NCBI RefSeq assembly: GCF_918698115.1
Contig: NZ_CAKKLV010000001.1
Location: 124,001 to 188,000, forward strand
Source: Peribacillus sp. Bi96
GTDB lineage: Bacteria > Bacillota > Bacilli > Bacillales > DSM-1321
Direction of reading: 5' to 3'
DNA: 64,000 bases
Shown here: one piece after another, positions 43,821 to 53,588 of the stretch
Layout of the letters: every line of letters starts with the position of its first letter
Numbering within the stretch: position 1 is the stretch's first letter
Position numbers and translations under genes: made by a program
Notes under the pieces: model-generated
Seen by the model: only the letters and a program-made list of their open reading frames with translations
The model's database searches: none
Told to the model about the DNA's origin: nothing

Positions 43821-44745
43821 TAGTTCCCTTAATAAATTGGCCAATACAAACCAATTTCAAGAGCGTTATGAAAAGCTAAAACAGGAGATTTTTGAAGACG
43901 AACAGGTGCGGTTGTTTTTAAATGCCAACAGTTCGACTGTCACGAATGAAATGATTGATAAAAACTTAGGAAAACTTTATGAATTCACTTCACAAAGCAA
44001 TAAGTGTGATAAATGTCCCAGCTTGGATGGCTGCATCAATATGATGCATGGTTATTATCCCAAATTGGTCGTTCAGGGGAAAGCCCTGAATCTGCATTAT
44101 GAAATCTGTCCGCGGAAATTGGCAGAGGATGAAAAGCGGAAACGGGAAAAATTGATCCGCAGCCTTTATGTGCCGAAGGATATTTTAAAGGCGACGATCG
44201 AAGATTTTACACAAACGGATGATGAAAACAAACGCTTGGGTGTATTAAGTAAGGCGATGTCGTTCATTATGGAGTATGAGCCAGGCGAAAGGCAAAAAGG
44301 CTTATATATATATGGGAAGTTCGGAGTTGGAAAAACGTATTTATTAGGTGCTATTGCCAATGAACTTGCTGAAAGGCAAATTTCCTCTCTTATTGTCTAT
44401 GTACCTGACTACCTAAGGGAACTTAAGGGATCGATAGGTGATAATACGGTCAATGAAAAAATTGAGATGGTGAAGACGGCACCTGTCCTCATGTTGGATG
44501 ATATTGGGGCAGAGTCGATGACGAGCTGGGGGCGCGATGAGGTTTTTGGTCCGATTTTACAATTTAGGATGCTGGAAAACCTGCCGACGTTTTTCACTTC
44601 GAACTTTGACTTGAATGGCCTGGAGAATCACTTAACTTTTTCACAGCGTGGTGAGAAGGAAGAAGTGAAGGCTGCCAGGGTATTGGAAAGAATTCAATAT
44701 TTAGCGGAGCCGGTCAAGCTGGATGGAGTAAACCGGAGAAGGTAA
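43807..44745 (+). CDS. dnaI: Primosomal helicase loader DnaI
   Basis: 312 residues. The ATG is inside the end of dnaB, preceded by AGGAGGTGA. N-terminal zinc-binding region with a CDKCPSLDGC motif (about 73-82), then an AAA+ domain with Walker A GKFGVGKTYLL near residue 172 and Walker B VLMLDDIG near 230. It loads the replicative helicase during initiation and restart. A terminator follows. Confidence 0.96.
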   Translation: MEKINSSLNKLANTNQFQERYEKLKQEIFEDEQVRLFLNANSSTVTNEMIDKNLGKLYEFTSQSNKCDKCPSLDGCINMMHGYYPKLVVQGKALNLHYEICPRKLAEDEKRKREKLIRSLYVPKDILKATIEDFTQTDDENKRLGVLSKAMSFIMEYEPGERQKGLYIYGKFGVGKTYLLGAIANELAERQISSLIVYVPDYLRELKGSIGDNTVNEKIEMVKTAPVLMLDDIGAESMTSWGRDEVFGPILQFRMLENLPTFFTSNFDLNGLENHLTFSQRGEKEEVKAARVLERIQYLAEPVKLDGVNRRR

Positions 44746-44749
44746 AAGA

Positions 44750-44780
44750 AAAGTGGTCTCTAAATAGAGATCACTTTTTT
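44750..44780 (+). terminator. Terminator after dnaI
   Basis: An 11-bp stem with one G-T pair (AAGTGGTCTCT with AGAGATCACTT) followed by a T-run. Confidence 0.85.
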
Positions 44781-44867
44781 CTTAATACAAGGCCCATCCT
44801 ACTTCTAAACACGTCCGCATCCCCATATACATGAAAAAAGAAGCAAGGGGGAAGGGGGGATGTCGTA

Positions 44868-45704
44868 GTGCAAATTTTGTTTCATAATGATTCTGAGGCT
44901 TTGAAATTACTGAATTTCGTTTCTGTCCATCCACTAGGGGCAGAATTTCGACCATACATTCAATTTCTTCCGCAACAAGGTATGCATGTGGATATGACGA
45001 AGTCTTCAGGTGATAAATGGCTAATCCTGCTACGTGATGCCTTTCATTCATTTTTATTGGAAGAAAAGACGCTTCCGATTCTTGAACAAATAATAGTTGG
45101 TAAATTTTTCTATAGAGAACGGGAAGAAATTGAAGCCATCCTTGAGATTGCTTCATCAATCATTGAAGGGGAAAGGGCCAAGAATGAGGAGAAGGCATTC
45201 AGTACGGAGAAACGATCAATTGAGGTCGGCCTTCAAAGCATTTTGGAGGGACAGGTATCTTTTTCATTCGATTCTTTTACGACCTTCCGTTTAAAGTCAT
45301 TCCAGCATTCCTTGGAAAAGTATGTTATTAAGGCCATCGATGAATATAAGTTGGAGCAGGACTATCAAAATTTCATAGCTACTCTCCGCGATTGCCTTCA
45401 TGGGCAGGAGTCGAAATTAAGGAAGCTTCACCTTGTCAACAACGACGGTTTTCATTTCTATGATCAGGAATACAGCAAGCTTGACCGACCAAAAATTAAT
45501 AGTTTGATCGACAGGAGTCTTCTTGCCAAAAGTTCACTTTTTCTCGATACAGTGATACTTGCCCCACTGCTATCGATTGCTCCTGAAAACTTGTGTATCT
45601 ATACAGACGACAGGGACGAGGGACTAATTCAAACCATCGCAAGAATTTTCGAAGAGCGGGCGACCGTCCTGCCGCTTTCGTCATTCTCGAAGTCATTCGA
45701 ATGA
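44868..45704 (+). CDS. ytxC: YtxC-like sporulation protein
   Basis: 278 residues from GTG 44868 with GGGGGGATG upstream. It matches the YtxC family in length and in position between dnaI and thrS. Mostly alpha-helical with no clear catalytic motif and no signal peptide; the YtxC family carries a sporulation annotation, but its biochemical role is unknown. It ends about 30 bases before the thrS promoter. Confidence 0.85.
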   Translation: MQILFHNDSEALKLLNFVSVHPLGAEFRPYIQFLPQQGMHVDMTKSSGDKWLILLRDAFHSFLLEEKTLPILEQIIVGKFFYREREEIEAILEIASSIIEGERAKNEEKAFSTEKRSIEVGLQSILEGQVSFSFDSFTTFRLKSFQHSLEKYVIKAIDEYKLEQDYQNFIATLRDCLHGQESKLRKLHLVNNDGFHFYDQEYSKLDRPKINSLIDRSLLAKSSLFLDTVILAPLLSIAPENLCIYTDDRDEGLIQTIARIFEERATVLPLSSFSKSFE

Positions 45705-45731
45705 ACTTTTTTGGAAAAGAGAAAATTAACC

Positions 45732-45760
45732 TTGATTTTCACCGTATAACAAATTATAAT
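45732..45760 (+). promoter_or_regulatory. Sigma-A promoter of thrS
   Basis: TTGATT (45732-45737) and TATAAT (45755-45760) with a 17-base spacer, about 35 bases before the T-box begins. Confidence 0.75.
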
Positions 45761-45789
45761 TTCCTACATACTATTAAAAAACAAAAAGT

Positions 45790-46059
45790 TATGATGAGGA
45801 CAAGGGTATTCTAGTTGCCGTTTATCAGAGAGGGGAGCCATCAGGCTGAAAGCTTCCTATTCGCATGGAGCACTTACCACCTTTAAACTTCGGCTCGGAA
45901 AGCAATCAATTTGCGAATATGAGCTGACGGGAAGCTGCCGTTACCAAGTTACAAGTGCCATTTTGCCTTGAAAAGCAAGATGGAACGAGGGTGGAACCGC
46001 GGGTAAATGACATTTATGACTAAGCTCGTCCCTGTTTTTATACAGGGGCGGGCTTTTTG
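45790..46059 (+). ncRNA. T-box leader of thrS
   Basis: Tandem tRNA-sensing leader. Stem I starts around GATGAGGACAAGGGTATT and includes the AGAGAGGGGA bulge motif. The likely specifier codon is ACC (Thr) in GCACTTACCACC on the 3' side of stem I. The hallmark T-box AGGGTGGAACCGCGG is at 45988-46002, where TGGAACC binds the uncharged tRNA acceptor end. It is followed by the competing terminator at 46023-46059. It turns on thrS when uncharged tRNA-Thr accumulates. Confidence 0.95.
46023..46059 (+). terminator. T-box-controlled terminator of thrS
   Basis: AGCTCGTCCCTGT pairs with ACAGGGGCGGGCT (one G-T and one mismatch) around a T-rich loop, then five T. It is the off-state hairpin of the leader. 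Confidence 0.88.
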
Positions 46060-46122
46060 TGTTGTAATGGAATCGGATACCTGCAAGAATATTTTTTTAT
46101 CAATAAGAGGGAGTGGAATTGA

Positions 46123-48054
46123 ATGTCTGAATTACTGAAAATATCTTTTCCTGACGGAGCGGTTAAGGAGTTTGCTAAAGGCACAACAACTGAAGACATC
46201 GCTGCATCCATCAGTCCTGGTTTAAGAAAAAAATCCATTGCTGGAAAATTCAATGGTGAACTATATGATTTGAAACGCCCGATTGAAGAAAACGGTACTA
46301 TAGAAATCGTTACACAGGATACTGCGGATGCGCTTGAAGTGTTACGTCACAGTACTGCCCACTTAATGGCACAAGCCATCAAACGCTTGTACAAAAACGC
46401 AAAATTCGGTGTTGGTCCAGTCATCGAAGGCGGTTTTTACTACGATATAGATCTAGAGGAATCATTGACTCCCGAAGACCTTCCATTGATTGAAAAGGAA
46501 ATGAAGAAAATCGTCAACGAAAACTTGGAAATTTCCCGCATTGAAGTCAGTCGTGATGAAGCCATATCCCGTTTTAAAGAAATAGGCGACGAGTATAAAC
46601 TCGAGTTGATCGATGCGATTCCTGCCGATCAGCAAGTAACGCTTTATGAGCAAGGGGAATTCTTTGACCTTTGTCGTGGCATTCACGTTCCATCAACTGG
46701 GAAAATCAAAGAATTCAAGCTATTGAGCATCGCCGGTGCATACTGGAGAGGCGATAGCAAAAACAAAATGCTTCAGCGTATCTACGGAACGGCTTTCTAT
46801 AAAAAAGAAGATTTAGCCGAACACCTGCGTTTCCTAGAAGAAGCCAAGGAACGTGACCACCGTAAAATCGGTAAAGAATTGAACTTGTTCATGAGCGCAC
46901 AAAAAGTGGGTCAAGGGTTGCCGATGTGGCTACCAAAAGGCGCGACCATTCGCCGGACTATCGAACGGTATATCGTTGATAAGGAAGAACGTCTGGGCTA
47001 TGACCATGTCTACACACCTGTAATGGGAAGCGTGGACCTTTATAAAACATCCGGACACTGGGATCACTACCAGGACGACATGTTCCCAGTCATGGAGATG
47101 GAAAACGAACAGCTTGTATTGCGTCCGATGAACTGTCCGCATCACATGATGGTATATAAAAACAGTATCCACAGCTACCGTGAACTGCCGATCCGGATTG
47201 CCGAACTTGGCTTGATGCACCGCTATGAAATGTCAGGTGCCCTTTCCGGCCTTCAGCGTGTACGTGGGATGACATTGAATGATGCTCACATATTCGTTCG
47301 TCCAGATCAAATCAAAGAAGAGTTTAAGCGTGTTGTGAACTTGGTTCTGGAAGTATATAAAGATTTCGATATTAATGATTATTCATTCCGTCTGTCTTAT
47401 CGTGATCCGCAAGATACTGAAAAATATTTCGATGATGATGCCATGTGGGAAAAAGCACAAAGCATGTTAAAAGAAGCAATGGATGAACTTGGTCTGGATT
47501 ACTTTGAAGCAGAAGGTGAAGCCGCATTCTACGGTCCTAAGCTTGACGTTCAAGTGCGTACGGCTTTAGGCAAAGACGAAACGCTTTCCACTGTTCAGCT
47601 TGATTTCTTGCTTCCTGAACGCTTTGATCTTAATTATGTTGGTGAAGACGGCAAGCAACACCGTCCGGTTGTCATCCACCGCGGAGTCGTTTCCACAATG
47701 GAACGTTTCGTTGCATACTTGATCGAAGAATACAAGGGGGCATTCCCGACGTGGCTTGCACCTATCCAAGCACAAGTGATTCCTGTCTCACCGGGAGTAC
47801 ACTTGGATTATGCGAAAGAAGTGCAAGAAAAGCTTAAAGCGCAAGGCATTCGCGTCGATTTGGATACACGTGACGAGAAAATTGGTTATAAAATCCGTGA
47901 AGCGCAAATGCAAAAAATTCCATACATGCTGGTTGTTGGTGACAATGAAGTTAACGAAGGCAGTGTGAACGTACGTAAATACGGTGAACAAAAATCGGAA
48001 ACGATCGCTTTTGAAGATTTTGTTTCAGCGATTAAAGCGGAAGTAAGCCGCTAA
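46123..48054 (+). CDS. thrS: Threonyl-tRNA synthetase
   Basis: 643 residues, the exact length of B. subtilis ThrS. N-terminal TGS domain (about 1-63), the HxxxH editing domain (about 70-235, including [12 protein letters not shown]), class II catalytic core (about 245-535; motif 2 around [17 protein letters not shown], zinc-binding Cys in RPMNCPHH), and the anticodon-binding domain (about 540-640). Controlled by the T-box leader. Confidence 0.98.
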   Translation: MSELLKISFPDGAVKEFAKGTTTEDIAASISPGLRKKSIAGKFNGELYDLKRPIEENGTIEIVTQDTADALEVLRHSTAHLMAQAIKRLYKNAKFGVGPVIEGGFYYDIDLEESLTPEDLPLIEKEMKKIVNENLEISRIEVSRDEAISRFKEIGDEYKLELIDAIPADQQVTLYEQGEFFDLCRGIHVPSTGKIKEFKLLSIAGAYWRGDSKNKMLQRIYGTAFYKKEDLAEHLRFLEEAKERDHRKIGKELNLFMSAQKVGQGLPMWLPKGATIRRTIERYIVDKEERLGYDHVYTPVMGSVDLYKTSGHWDHYQDDMFPVMEMENEQLVLRPMNCPHHMMVYKNSIHSYRELPIRIAELGLMHRYEMSGALSGLQRVRGMTLNDAHIFVRPDQIKEEFKRVVNLVLEVYKDFDINDYSFRLSYRDPQDTEKYFDDDAMWEKAQSMLKEAMDELGLDYFEAEGEAAFYGPKLDVQVRTALGKDETLSTVQLDFLLPERFDLNYVGEDGKQHRPVVIHRGVVSTMERFVAYLIEEYKGAFPTWLAPIQAQVIPVSPGVHLDYAKEVQEKLKAQGIRVDLDTRDEKIGYKIREAQMQKIPYMLVVGDNEVNEGSVNVRKYGEQKSETIAFEDFVSAIKAEVSR

Positions 48055-48058
48055 TAGC

Positions 48059-48094
48059 AAAAGAGGGGCACAAGTCGTTGTGTCCCTCTTTTAA
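48059..48094. terminator. Terminator after thrS
   Basis: AAAAGAGGGGCACAA with TTGTGTCCCTCTTTT (one bulge, 4-base loop) and T-runs. Confidence 0.85.
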
Positions 48095-48158
48095 TTAAGT
48101 CATGATAAAATGAAATCAACATGTGAATGAATGTACAACAATGAAAAGGAGGGTCAGC

Positions 48159-48329
48159 ATGAAGAAGAAGTTTTCTTATCTATTCGGGCCAACATTCCTT
48201 GCCATCCTCATCTTATTGCTAATGGATGAGTATCGACAATATGCGATTGTCCCGGTCCTGTTTTTTTGGATAGTCCTTTTTTCTTGGGATACCATTGAGA
48301 AAAAGAAAAAGGCCAAAGACAATTCTTAA
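48159..48329 (+). CDS. Small two-span membrane protein, unknown
   Basis: 56 residues from ATG 48159, with AAAAGGAGGG 4-5 bases upstream. Two hydrophobic stretches (about 7-23 and 28-44) and a Lys-rich C-terminal tail. The strong ribosome binding site and clear membrane pattern support a real gene. No family recognised. It lies 51 bases before the acetyltransferase gene and may share its transcript. Confidence 0.65.
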   Translation: MKKKFSYLFGPTFLAILILLLMDEYRQYAIVPVLFFWIVLFSWDTIEKKKKAKDNS

Positions 48330-48380
48330 CAATGGAGAATCGGTTCAATATGGCGTGGGCCAAAGGGGGAATGGGGAGAA

Positions 48381-48875
48381 GTGGAAATTCGTAAGGCTTC
48401 AAAGCAAGATGCAAGTAAATTGGCAGCTCTATTCAATCATGTTGAAGATTCCGGGTATATGCTGTTCAACCCTGGAGAAAGAAAAGCGACGGGGAAACAA
48501 ATGGAGAAGCAAATGGAGCAAATCGAAAAAAATCCCCTTTCTGTTTTCCTCGTTGCTGCTAGCGGCCATGAGTTGAATGGTTACCTAATCTTATTGGGCA
48601 ATCAAATGAGCCGAACGAGGCATTCAGCCAAAATCGTCATCGGCATCAATGAGCAGGACAGAGGAAAAGGCATCGGTACGAAGTTATTTCAGAAAATGGA
48701 GGAGCATGCACGGACAAACGAAATACGGCGCTTGGCATTGTCCGTGATTGCAAACAACGCCCCTGCGCTATCCTTATATCGAAAGATGGGCTTTGAACAA
48801 GAAGGAATAAAGCGCGAATCTCTGTTTTTTGATGGGAAGTATCATGATGAATATTTATTGTCCAAATTACTTTAA
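48381..48875 (+). CDS. GNAT family N-acetyltransferase
   Basis: 164 residues from GTG 48381 (GGGGAGAA just upstream). Single GNAT domain; the acetyl-CoA-binding loop is INEQDRGKGIGTKLF (about residues 94-108), followed by the NAPALSLYRKMGF motif near 132-144. The substrate is unknown; RimI/RimJ-like protein or small-molecule acetylation are both possible. Stand-alone or paired with the small membrane protein. No obvious terminator before the infC promoter. Confidence 0.88.
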   Translation: MEIRKASKQDASKLAALFNHVEDSGYMLFNPGERKATGKQMEKQMEQIEKNPLSVFLVAASGHELNGYLILLGNQMSRTRHSAKIVIGINEQDRGKGIGTKLFQKMEEHARTNEIRRLALSVIANNAPALSLYRKMGFEQEGIKRESLFFDGKYHDEYLLSKLL

Positions 48876-48947
48876 AAAAACGTATTGTCAAAATACAGAA
48901 TGTCTGATAATATTAATTTTGTTGTGAAAAACGAATAAATTTAGCAT

Positions 48948-48977
48948 TTGACAAGTCATCAGTGTTTATGATATATT
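48948..48977 (+). promoter_or_regulatory. Sigma-A promoter of the infC operon
   Basis: Perfect TTGACA (48948-48953) and TATATT (48972-48977) with an 18-base spacer. Confidence 0.8.
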
Positions 48978-48984
48978 TCTAAAG

Positions 48985-49138
48985 TGAATTGAATACGTGT
49001 TTGAGGAAAAGAAGAAGCACCCGCTTCTCACCTGGTTGACGCAAGCAATGCAGTTAACAGGTCATGATTTGATTATTTGGATCTTTCTGAATGAGTCTAT
49101 CAGTGTGGGTGCAGCATGCATCCACACTTTTTTATTAT
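48985..49138 (+). ncRNA. Ribosomal protein L20 leader (autoregulatory)
   Basis: The roughly 155-base transcript between the promoter and a strong hairpin precedes infC-rpmI-rplT, the place of the L20 leader in low-GC Gram-positives. The segment around CACCCGCTTCTCACCTGGTT and GTTAACAGGTC can form the L20-binding helices that mimic 23S rRNA. L20 binding is expected to favour the terminator at 49103-49134. Confidence 0.8.
49103..49134 (+). terminator. L20-leader attenuator hairpin
   Basis: GTGTGGGTGCA with TGCATCCACAC (one G-T pair, 3-base loop) followed by seven T. Confidence 0.9.
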
Positions 49139-49222
49139 GATTATATCCTGTAAGCGAGTTGTGAGCGTGACCGAATTGATTCAAATATTCGTATTCGCCA
49201 ATATCTTTGGAGGTGGCTAACT

Positions 49223-49738
49223 ATTAGTAAAGACGCGATGGTAAACGAGGGCATCCGAGCCCGTGAAGTTCGTCTTATTGACCAAAACGGAGAACAACTT
49301 GGAATTAAAACGAAATTCGAAGCATTGGAAATTGCCGCTCGTGTAAATCTTGATCTAGTTTTAGTTGCTGCAAATGCAAAGCCTCCGGTAGCCCGGATCA
49401 TGGACTACGGAAAACACCGCTTCGAGCAGCAAAAGAAAGACAAGGAAGCACGTAAAAATCAAAAAGTCATCAGTCTGAAAGAGGTTCGTTTGAGCCCGAC
49501 GATTGAAGAACATGATTTCAATACGAAGCTTCGCAACGGTATTAAATTCCTTGAAAAAGGCGATAAAGTAAAAGCTTCTATCCGATTCAAAGGACGTGCC
49601 ATTACACATAAGGAAATTGGTCAACGTGTACTCGTTCGTTTTTCTGAAGCATGTAAAGAAGTGGCTACAATCGAGCAACACCCAAAAATGGACGGGCGCA
49701 GCATGTTCATTATCTTAGCACCGAAAAACGAAAAGTAA
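49223..49738 (+). CDS. infC: Translation initiation factor IF-3
   Basis: 171 residues from ATT 49223. The start is chosen because GGAGGTGG lies 6 bases upstream and infC genes use rare ATT/ATC starts, which lets IF-3 control its own synthesis; the result [16 protein letters not shown] matches the family. The next ATG (49238) has no site. N-domain about 10-80, linker, C-domain about 85-171 ([15 protein letters not shown] linker near 69-83). First gene of infC-rpmI-rplT. Confidence 0.96.
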   Translation: MSKDAMVNEGIRAREVRLIDQNGEQLGIKTKFEALEIAARVNLDLVLVAANAKPPVARIMDYGKHRFEQQKKDKEARKNQKVISLKEVRLSPTIEEHDFNTKLRNGIKFLEKGDKVKASIRFKGRAITHKEIGQRVLVRFSEACKEVATIEQHPKMDGRSMFIILAPKNEK

Positions 49739-49772
49739 TTGTAAAGTAATTTGTAATGAGGAGGAATACCTT

Positions 49773-49973
49773 ATGCCTAAAATGAAAACTCACCGCGGAT
49801 CTGCTAAACGTTTCAAAAAGACTGGATCCGGCAAACTTAAGCGTTCGAACGCTTACACAAGCCATTTATTTGCTAACAAATCTACTAAGCAAAAGCGTAA
49901 GCTTCGCAAAGCTAGCCTTGTAAGCAAAGGTGACTTCAAACGTATTCGTCATATGTTAGACAACATTAAATAA
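49773..49973 (+). CDS. rpmI: 50S ribosomal protein L35
   Basis: 66 residues, GAGGAGG before the ATG. Very basic, [20 protein letters not shown] start typical of bL35. Second gene of the operon, 34 bases after infC. Confidence 0.98.
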   Translation: MPKMKTHRGSAKRFKKTGSGKLKRSNAYTSHLFANKSTKQKRKLRKASLVSKGDFKRIRHMLDNIK

Positions 49974-50008
49974 GTTCGATTTATCGAGTTAAATAGGAGG
50001 GAAATAAC

Positions 50009-50368
50009 ATGCCACGTGTAAAAGGCGGTACTGTTACTCGCAAACGTCGTAAAAAGGTAATAAAATTAGCTAAAGGTTACTATGGCGCGAAACATATTCT
50101 TTTCAAAGTAGCTAACCAACAAGTAATGAAGTCAGGAAACTATGCTTTCCGTGACCGTCGTCAGAAAAAACGTGATTTCCGCAAACTTTGGATCACTCGT
50201 ATCAACGCTGCAGCACGCATCAACGGTCTTTCTTATAGCCGTTTAATGCATGGTCTAAAGCTTGCTGGTATCGAAGTGAACCGCAAAATGCTTGCAGATC
50301 TTGCTGTTGCTGACGAACAAGCTTTTGCTCAATTAGCAACTGCTGCTAAACAACAATTAGACAAATAA
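50009..50368 (+). CDS. rplT: 50S ribosomal protein L20
   Basis: 119 residues, AGGAGGG before the ATG. Basic N-terminal extension ([20 protein letters not shown]) and globular C-terminal RNA-binding domain as in bL20. An early 23S rRNA assembly protein and the expected repressor of its own operon through the upstream leader. Confidence 0.98.
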   Translation: MPRVKGGTVTRKRRKKVIKLAKGYYGAKHILFKVANQQVMKSGNYAFRDRRQKKRDFRKLWITRINAAARINGLSYSRLMHGLKLAGIEVNRKMLADLAVADEQAFAQLATAAKQQLDK

Positions 50369-50382
50369 GTCTGACTGATATC

Positions 50383-50414
50383 AGCCACTCTCTTTTCAAG
50401 AGGGTGGCTTTTTA
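50383..50414 (+). terminator. Terminator of the infC-rpmI-rplT operon
   Basis: AGCCACTCTCTT with AAGAGGGTGGCT, one G-T pair, 3-base loop, five T. Confidence 0.88.
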
Positions 50415-50437
50415 CATATTTAAAGGAGGGAATGAGG

Positions 50438-50710
50438 ATGCAAGGTGTATGGATCGTTGTTGCTTATATGATCTTCACAAACATCATCGGGTTTGCCATA
50501 ATGGGGGTCGACAAAAGGAAAGCGCGAAATCGGGAGTACCGGATCAGTGAAAAGACACTTTGGTTTTGGGCAGTCATAGGCGGAGGGACAGGGTCCTTTT
50601 TCGGGATGAGGCATTTCCGCCATAAGACGAAGCATGCCGCTTTTAAGTGGGGGCTGCCTATATTGATGGTGATTCAATTAGGCTTATTCATCAAGATATT
50701 CATTCAATAG
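50438..50710 (+). CDS. ysdA: DUF1294 family membrane protein (YsdA-like)
   Basis: 90 residues from ATG 50438, 7 bases after AAAGGAGGG; an ATG at 50432 is too close to that site. Two to three hydrophobic segments (about 4-22, 45-60 and 72-88) with the DUF1294 stretch MGVDKRKARNREYRISE in between and GGGTGSFFGMRHFRHKT. Function unknown. Same place as ysdA in B. subtilis, just after rplT. Confidence 0.88.
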   Translation: MQGVWIVVAYMIFTNIIGFAIMGVDKRKARNREYRISEKTLWFWAVIGGGTGSFFGMRHFRHKTKHAAFKWGLPILMVIQLGLFIKIFIQ

Positions 50711-50773
50711 TCATATGAAGCCGGTATAATGTATATGCTTGTAAAAGCAGCAAAGAGTAGCTGGAGGGAGAGC

Positions 50774-51343
50774 ATGAATGATAAACTGACACTTGTGATG
50801 AGCTACGTTCAATCCGGCAGCGTGTTTGCACCTTTGATTTTTATCACGTTTCATTTATTACGGCAATTTTTATTCATTCCTGTCATTGTGGTTTGCATGT
50901 CTGGCGGCGTTTTATTCGGGGCAGCTTTTGGAACCATCTATTCGATAATCGGTTTGACCTTGTCCAGTATGGTCTTTTATTTCGTAATAGGCAAATTTCC
51001 AAAAACAAAGGATAAGTTACTGCGGCTTAAGAATAAGCTGTTTGGAAACCGAAAATTAAACAGCCGGCAAATTGCAGTCCTGAGGCTAATACCGTTCATC
51101 CACTTTTACCTGTTATCGCTTTGCTTATTGGAATCCAATAAGGGATTGAAAAATTATTTTTATTTATCCTTCATGACTAATATCCCTGTAGCATTCGTAT
51201 ACACGGTTTTTGGCCACTATATTGCAGATTTCAGTCCAACTCTGATTGTCATTATTTTATTATCATTAACCGTATTGCTATATTTATTGAGAGAGAAGCA
51301 GACGGTCGTTCCGTGGAAGGAATTTTTCCGATCACATGATTAA
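50774..51343 (+). CDS. TVP38/TMEM64 (VTT domain) membrane protein
   Basis: 189 residues from ATG 50774, with TGGAGGGAGAGC directly upstream; the longer frame from 50729 has no site. Four to five membrane segments. SGGVLFGAAFGTIYSIIGLTL (about 48-68) and LRLIPFIHFYLLS (about 105-117) are the conserved VTT/DedA signatures. Probably a lipid scramblase-like or ion-coupled membrane protein. The substrate is unknown. It separates ysdA from ysdB, which are closer in B. subtilis. Confidence 0.82.
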   Translation: MNDKLTLVMSYVQSGSVFAPLIFITFHLLRQFLFIPVIVVCMSGGVLFGAAFGTIYSIIGLTLSSMVFYFVIGKFPKTKDKLLRLKNKLFGNRKLNSRQIAVLRLIPFIHFYLLSLCLLESNKGLKNYFYLSFMTNIPVAFVYTVFGHYIADFSPTLIVIILLSLTVLLYLLREKQTVVPWKEFFRSHD

Positions 51344-51346
51344 ATT

Positions 51347-51377
51347 AGGGCCTTGAGTTCATTTCTCTCAAGGCCCT
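51347..51377. terminator. Hairpin between the VTT protein gene and ysdB
   Basis: A perfect 11-bp stem, AGGGCCTTGAG with CTCAAGGCCCT, 9-base loop, between convergent genes. No strong T-run follows on either strand, so efficiency is uncertain. Confidence 0.6.
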
Positions 51378-51396
51378 TCATAATGTCCAATGTTTA

Positions 51397-51777
51397 TCAT
51401 TCTTCCAAAAATTCCTTAATCGGGCTTTTCCAATCAATAACGGCATCCGGATATTGTTTTTTGATGGCTGCCTCGATTTTTAAAAAGTCATTTCGCTTCA
51501 AGCCTTTCAAGCCGGCCACTTTTTTAGGCCACATGAAGATGGAGATGACCTCGAAGGAGCGTTCCGTCGTCCCTAAATACTTTTCCCCTTCAAACATCAC
51601 CCCATTGTACGTCAATAAAAAATTCTTGCGTATGTTCGCTGTATCGTCCAGCAGAAAGAACTTTTTCTGTTCATGTGCCAGCTCTAATTTTCTTTTCGGA
51701 TTTAATAGGTATTTGATGACCGTATATATTAAGAAGATGATGAGAGCCAAAATAATGAACCGGATGATCAATACCAT
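51397..51777 (-). CDS. ysdB: YsdB family sigma-W-type membrane-anchored protein
   Basis: 126 residues from ATG 51777, which has AAGGGAGG 6 bases upstream; the longer frame to 51813 has none. One N-terminal membrane anchor (about 3-22) and a soluble domain (about 25-126). Matches YsdB in length and location; in B. subtilis the gene is in the sigma W cell-envelope stress regulon. Function unknown. Divergent from the dUTPase gene. Confidence 0.85.
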   Translation of the reverse strand: MVLIIRFIILALIIFLIYTVIKYLLNPKRKLELAHEQKKFFLLDDTANIRKNFLLTYNGVMFEGEKYLGTTERSFEVISIFMWPKKVAGLKGLKRNDFLKIEAAIKKQYPDAVIDWKSPIKEFLEE

Positions 51778-51887
51778 GGAGCTACCTCCCTTAAACAGAG
51801 TGATTCCCTTCATTTACGTATGGGTTTTTAATAAGTTTCATTTATTTGATATAATTTAAGGAAGACGATAGAAAGTAGTGATGAAAA

Positions 51888-52376
51888 ATGAACATAGTTA
51901 AATTGATGGACATGCAGGCGGCTTTAGATGAGCATATACAAACTAAGCATGATTTGGCTGCTGAAAACTTGATCGAAAGGAAGATACTTGCTCTTTTAGT
52001 GGAGCTTGGGGAGCTTGCTAATGAAACGAGATGTTTTAAATTCTGGAGCCTTAAAGGCCCTTCGGAGAAAGAAACGATTTTGGCTGAATACGTGGATGGG
52101 ATACATTTCATTTTGTCACTAGGGATTGAACAGGGATTTGTTCCAGAGGTACCTTCTGCCCTCAAAATTGATCAGGTGGATTTGACGGCTCAATTTACTG
52201 CGATTTACGGGTACATCAGTGAGTTTCGCACACAATTGACAGAGTCATCATTTCAAAAGGTTTTTACTGAGTATTTACATTTAGGTGAATTGCTCGGATT
52301 TTCTGCAGAGGATGTGGAAAAAGCATACGTAAGTAAAAATGAAGTGAACTACGAACGGCAAAAGCAAGGCTACTGA
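51888..52376 (+). CDS. dUTP diphosphatase, all-alpha (dimeric dUTPase-like)
   Basis: 162 residues. All-alpha NTP pyrophosphatase fold: the Mg-binding motif ELGELANE (E39, E42, E46) and EYVDGIHF (E67, D70) are in the right order, and CFKFWS follows the first motif, as in Bacillus and phage dimeric dUTPases. It hydrolyses dUTP to dUMP, limiting uracil in DNA. The ATG has a weak AAGTAGTGA upstream. No other gene in the window makes or uses dUMP. Confidence 0.88.
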   Translation: MNIVKLMDMQAALDEHIQTKHDLAAENLIERKILALLVELGELANETRCFKFWSLKGPSEKETILAEYVDGIHFILSLGIEQGFVPEVPSALKIDQVDLTAQFTAIYGYISEFRTQLTESSFQKVFTEYLHLGELLGFSAEDVEKAYVSKNEVNYERQKQGY

Positions 52377-52440
52377 TTGTTTATATAACCTTTATTTTGT
52401 ATAATTATTCTTGTGATGTAATTAAAAGGGAGGTAATCGC

Positions 52441-53526
52441 ATGGCTCAATTAGATGAAACGTTAAGAATGCTTCGTGACTTAACGGATGCTAAAGGCATT
52501 GCAGGAAATGAAAGTGAAGTAAGAAAAGTGATGACTGAATACATAACACCTTTTGCGGATGAAATATCGACAGATGGCTTGGGTAGTTTGATTGCCATGA
52601 AAACGGGTGATGTGAATGGTCCGAAAATCGTCGTTACTGGGCATATGGACGAAGTCGGTTTCATGATCACGCAAATTGATGATAAAGGATTTCTGCGTTT
52701 TCAGCCTGTAGGAGGCTGGTGGTCACAGGTAATGCTTGCCCAACGCGTGACGATCGTTACGAGTAAAGGGGATGTAACAGGCATTATCGGTTCCAAGCCG
52801 CCACATATCCTGTCAGCCGATGCCAGGAAAAAGCCGATTGATATTAAGGATATGTTTATTGATATTGGTGCGACAAGCAAAGAAGAAGTGAAAGAATGGG
52901 GCGTCAAGCCAGGAGATATGGTTGTGCCATATTTCGAATTTACGGTCATGAATAATGAAAAGATGCTGCTTGCCAAAGCCTGGGATAATCGAATTGGCTG
53001 TGCAATCGCCATTGATGTCCTTAAACAGTTGAAAGATTGCGACCATCCTAATGTCGTTTATGGAATCGGCGCGGTGCAAGAAGAGGTGGGGCTGCGAGGG
53101 TCTAAAACATCGACATTCAAAATTCAGCCGGATATCGGTTTCGCCGTCGATGTCGGCATAGCTGGTGATACACCAGGGGTAACCGATAAAGAAGCGATGA
53201 GTAAAATGGGTGAGGGTCCGCAAATCGTAATATACGATGCATCGATGGTAGCGCATAAGGGCTTACGGGATTTCGTTACCGACACGGCTGATGAAATGAA
53301 CATTCCTTATCAATATGAATCGATTCCAGGTGGTGGGACGGATGCCGGCTCCATCCATTTAACGGCAAATGGAGTACCTGCACTCGCAATCACAATTGCT
53401 ACCCGTTACATTCATTCACATGCCGCAATGCTTCACCGGGATGATTATGAGAATGCTGTAAAGCTCATTGTCGAAGTGATCAAACGTCTAGACCGTGAAG
53501 CCGTTGATCGTATCATTTACGAGTAA
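52441..53526 (+). CDS. ysdC: M42 family glutamyl aminopeptidase-like metallopeptidase
   Basis: 361 residues, GGGAGGTAATC before the ATG. M42 dodecameric aminopeptidase fold: metal ligands in [10 protein letters not shown] (H68), DNRIGCA (near 181), EEVGLRGS (near 215), VDVG (near 238) and the C-terminal HSHAAMLH. YsdC of B. subtilis and Thermotoga homologues are of this family; older labels as endoglucanase M are misannotations. Cytosolic peptide trimming. Followed by a strong terminator. Confidence 0.94.
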   Translation: MAQLDETLRMLRDLTDAKGIAGNESEVRKVMTEYITPFADEISTDGLGSLIAMKTGDVNGPKIVVTGHMDEVGFMITQIDDKGFLRFQPVGGWWSQVMLAQRVTIVTSKGDVTGIIGSKPPHILSADARKKPIDIKDMFIDIGATSKEEVKEWGVKPGDMVVPYFEFTVMNNEKMLLAKAWDNRIGCAIAIDVLKQLKDCDHPNVVYGIGAVQEEVGLRGSKTSTFKIQPDIGFAVDVGIAGDTPGVTDKEAMSKMGEGPQIVIYDASMVAHKGLRDFVTDTADEMNIPYQYESIPGGGTDAGSIHLTANGVPALAITIATRYIHSHAAMLHRDDYENAVKLIVEVIKRLDREAVDRIIYE

Positions 53527-53543
53527 TGCCGTGAAAGATATAA

Positions 53544-53578
53544 ATGGAGAGGCCCCAAAGGGACCTCTCCATTTTCTT
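53544..53578. terminator. Bidirectional terminator between ysdC and lutC
   Basis: ATGGAGAGGCCCC with GGGACCTCTCCAT, one mismatch, 3-base loop, then TTTTCTTTTT; serves both convergent transcripts. Confidence 0.85.
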
Positions 53579-53588
53579 TTTCACCTAT

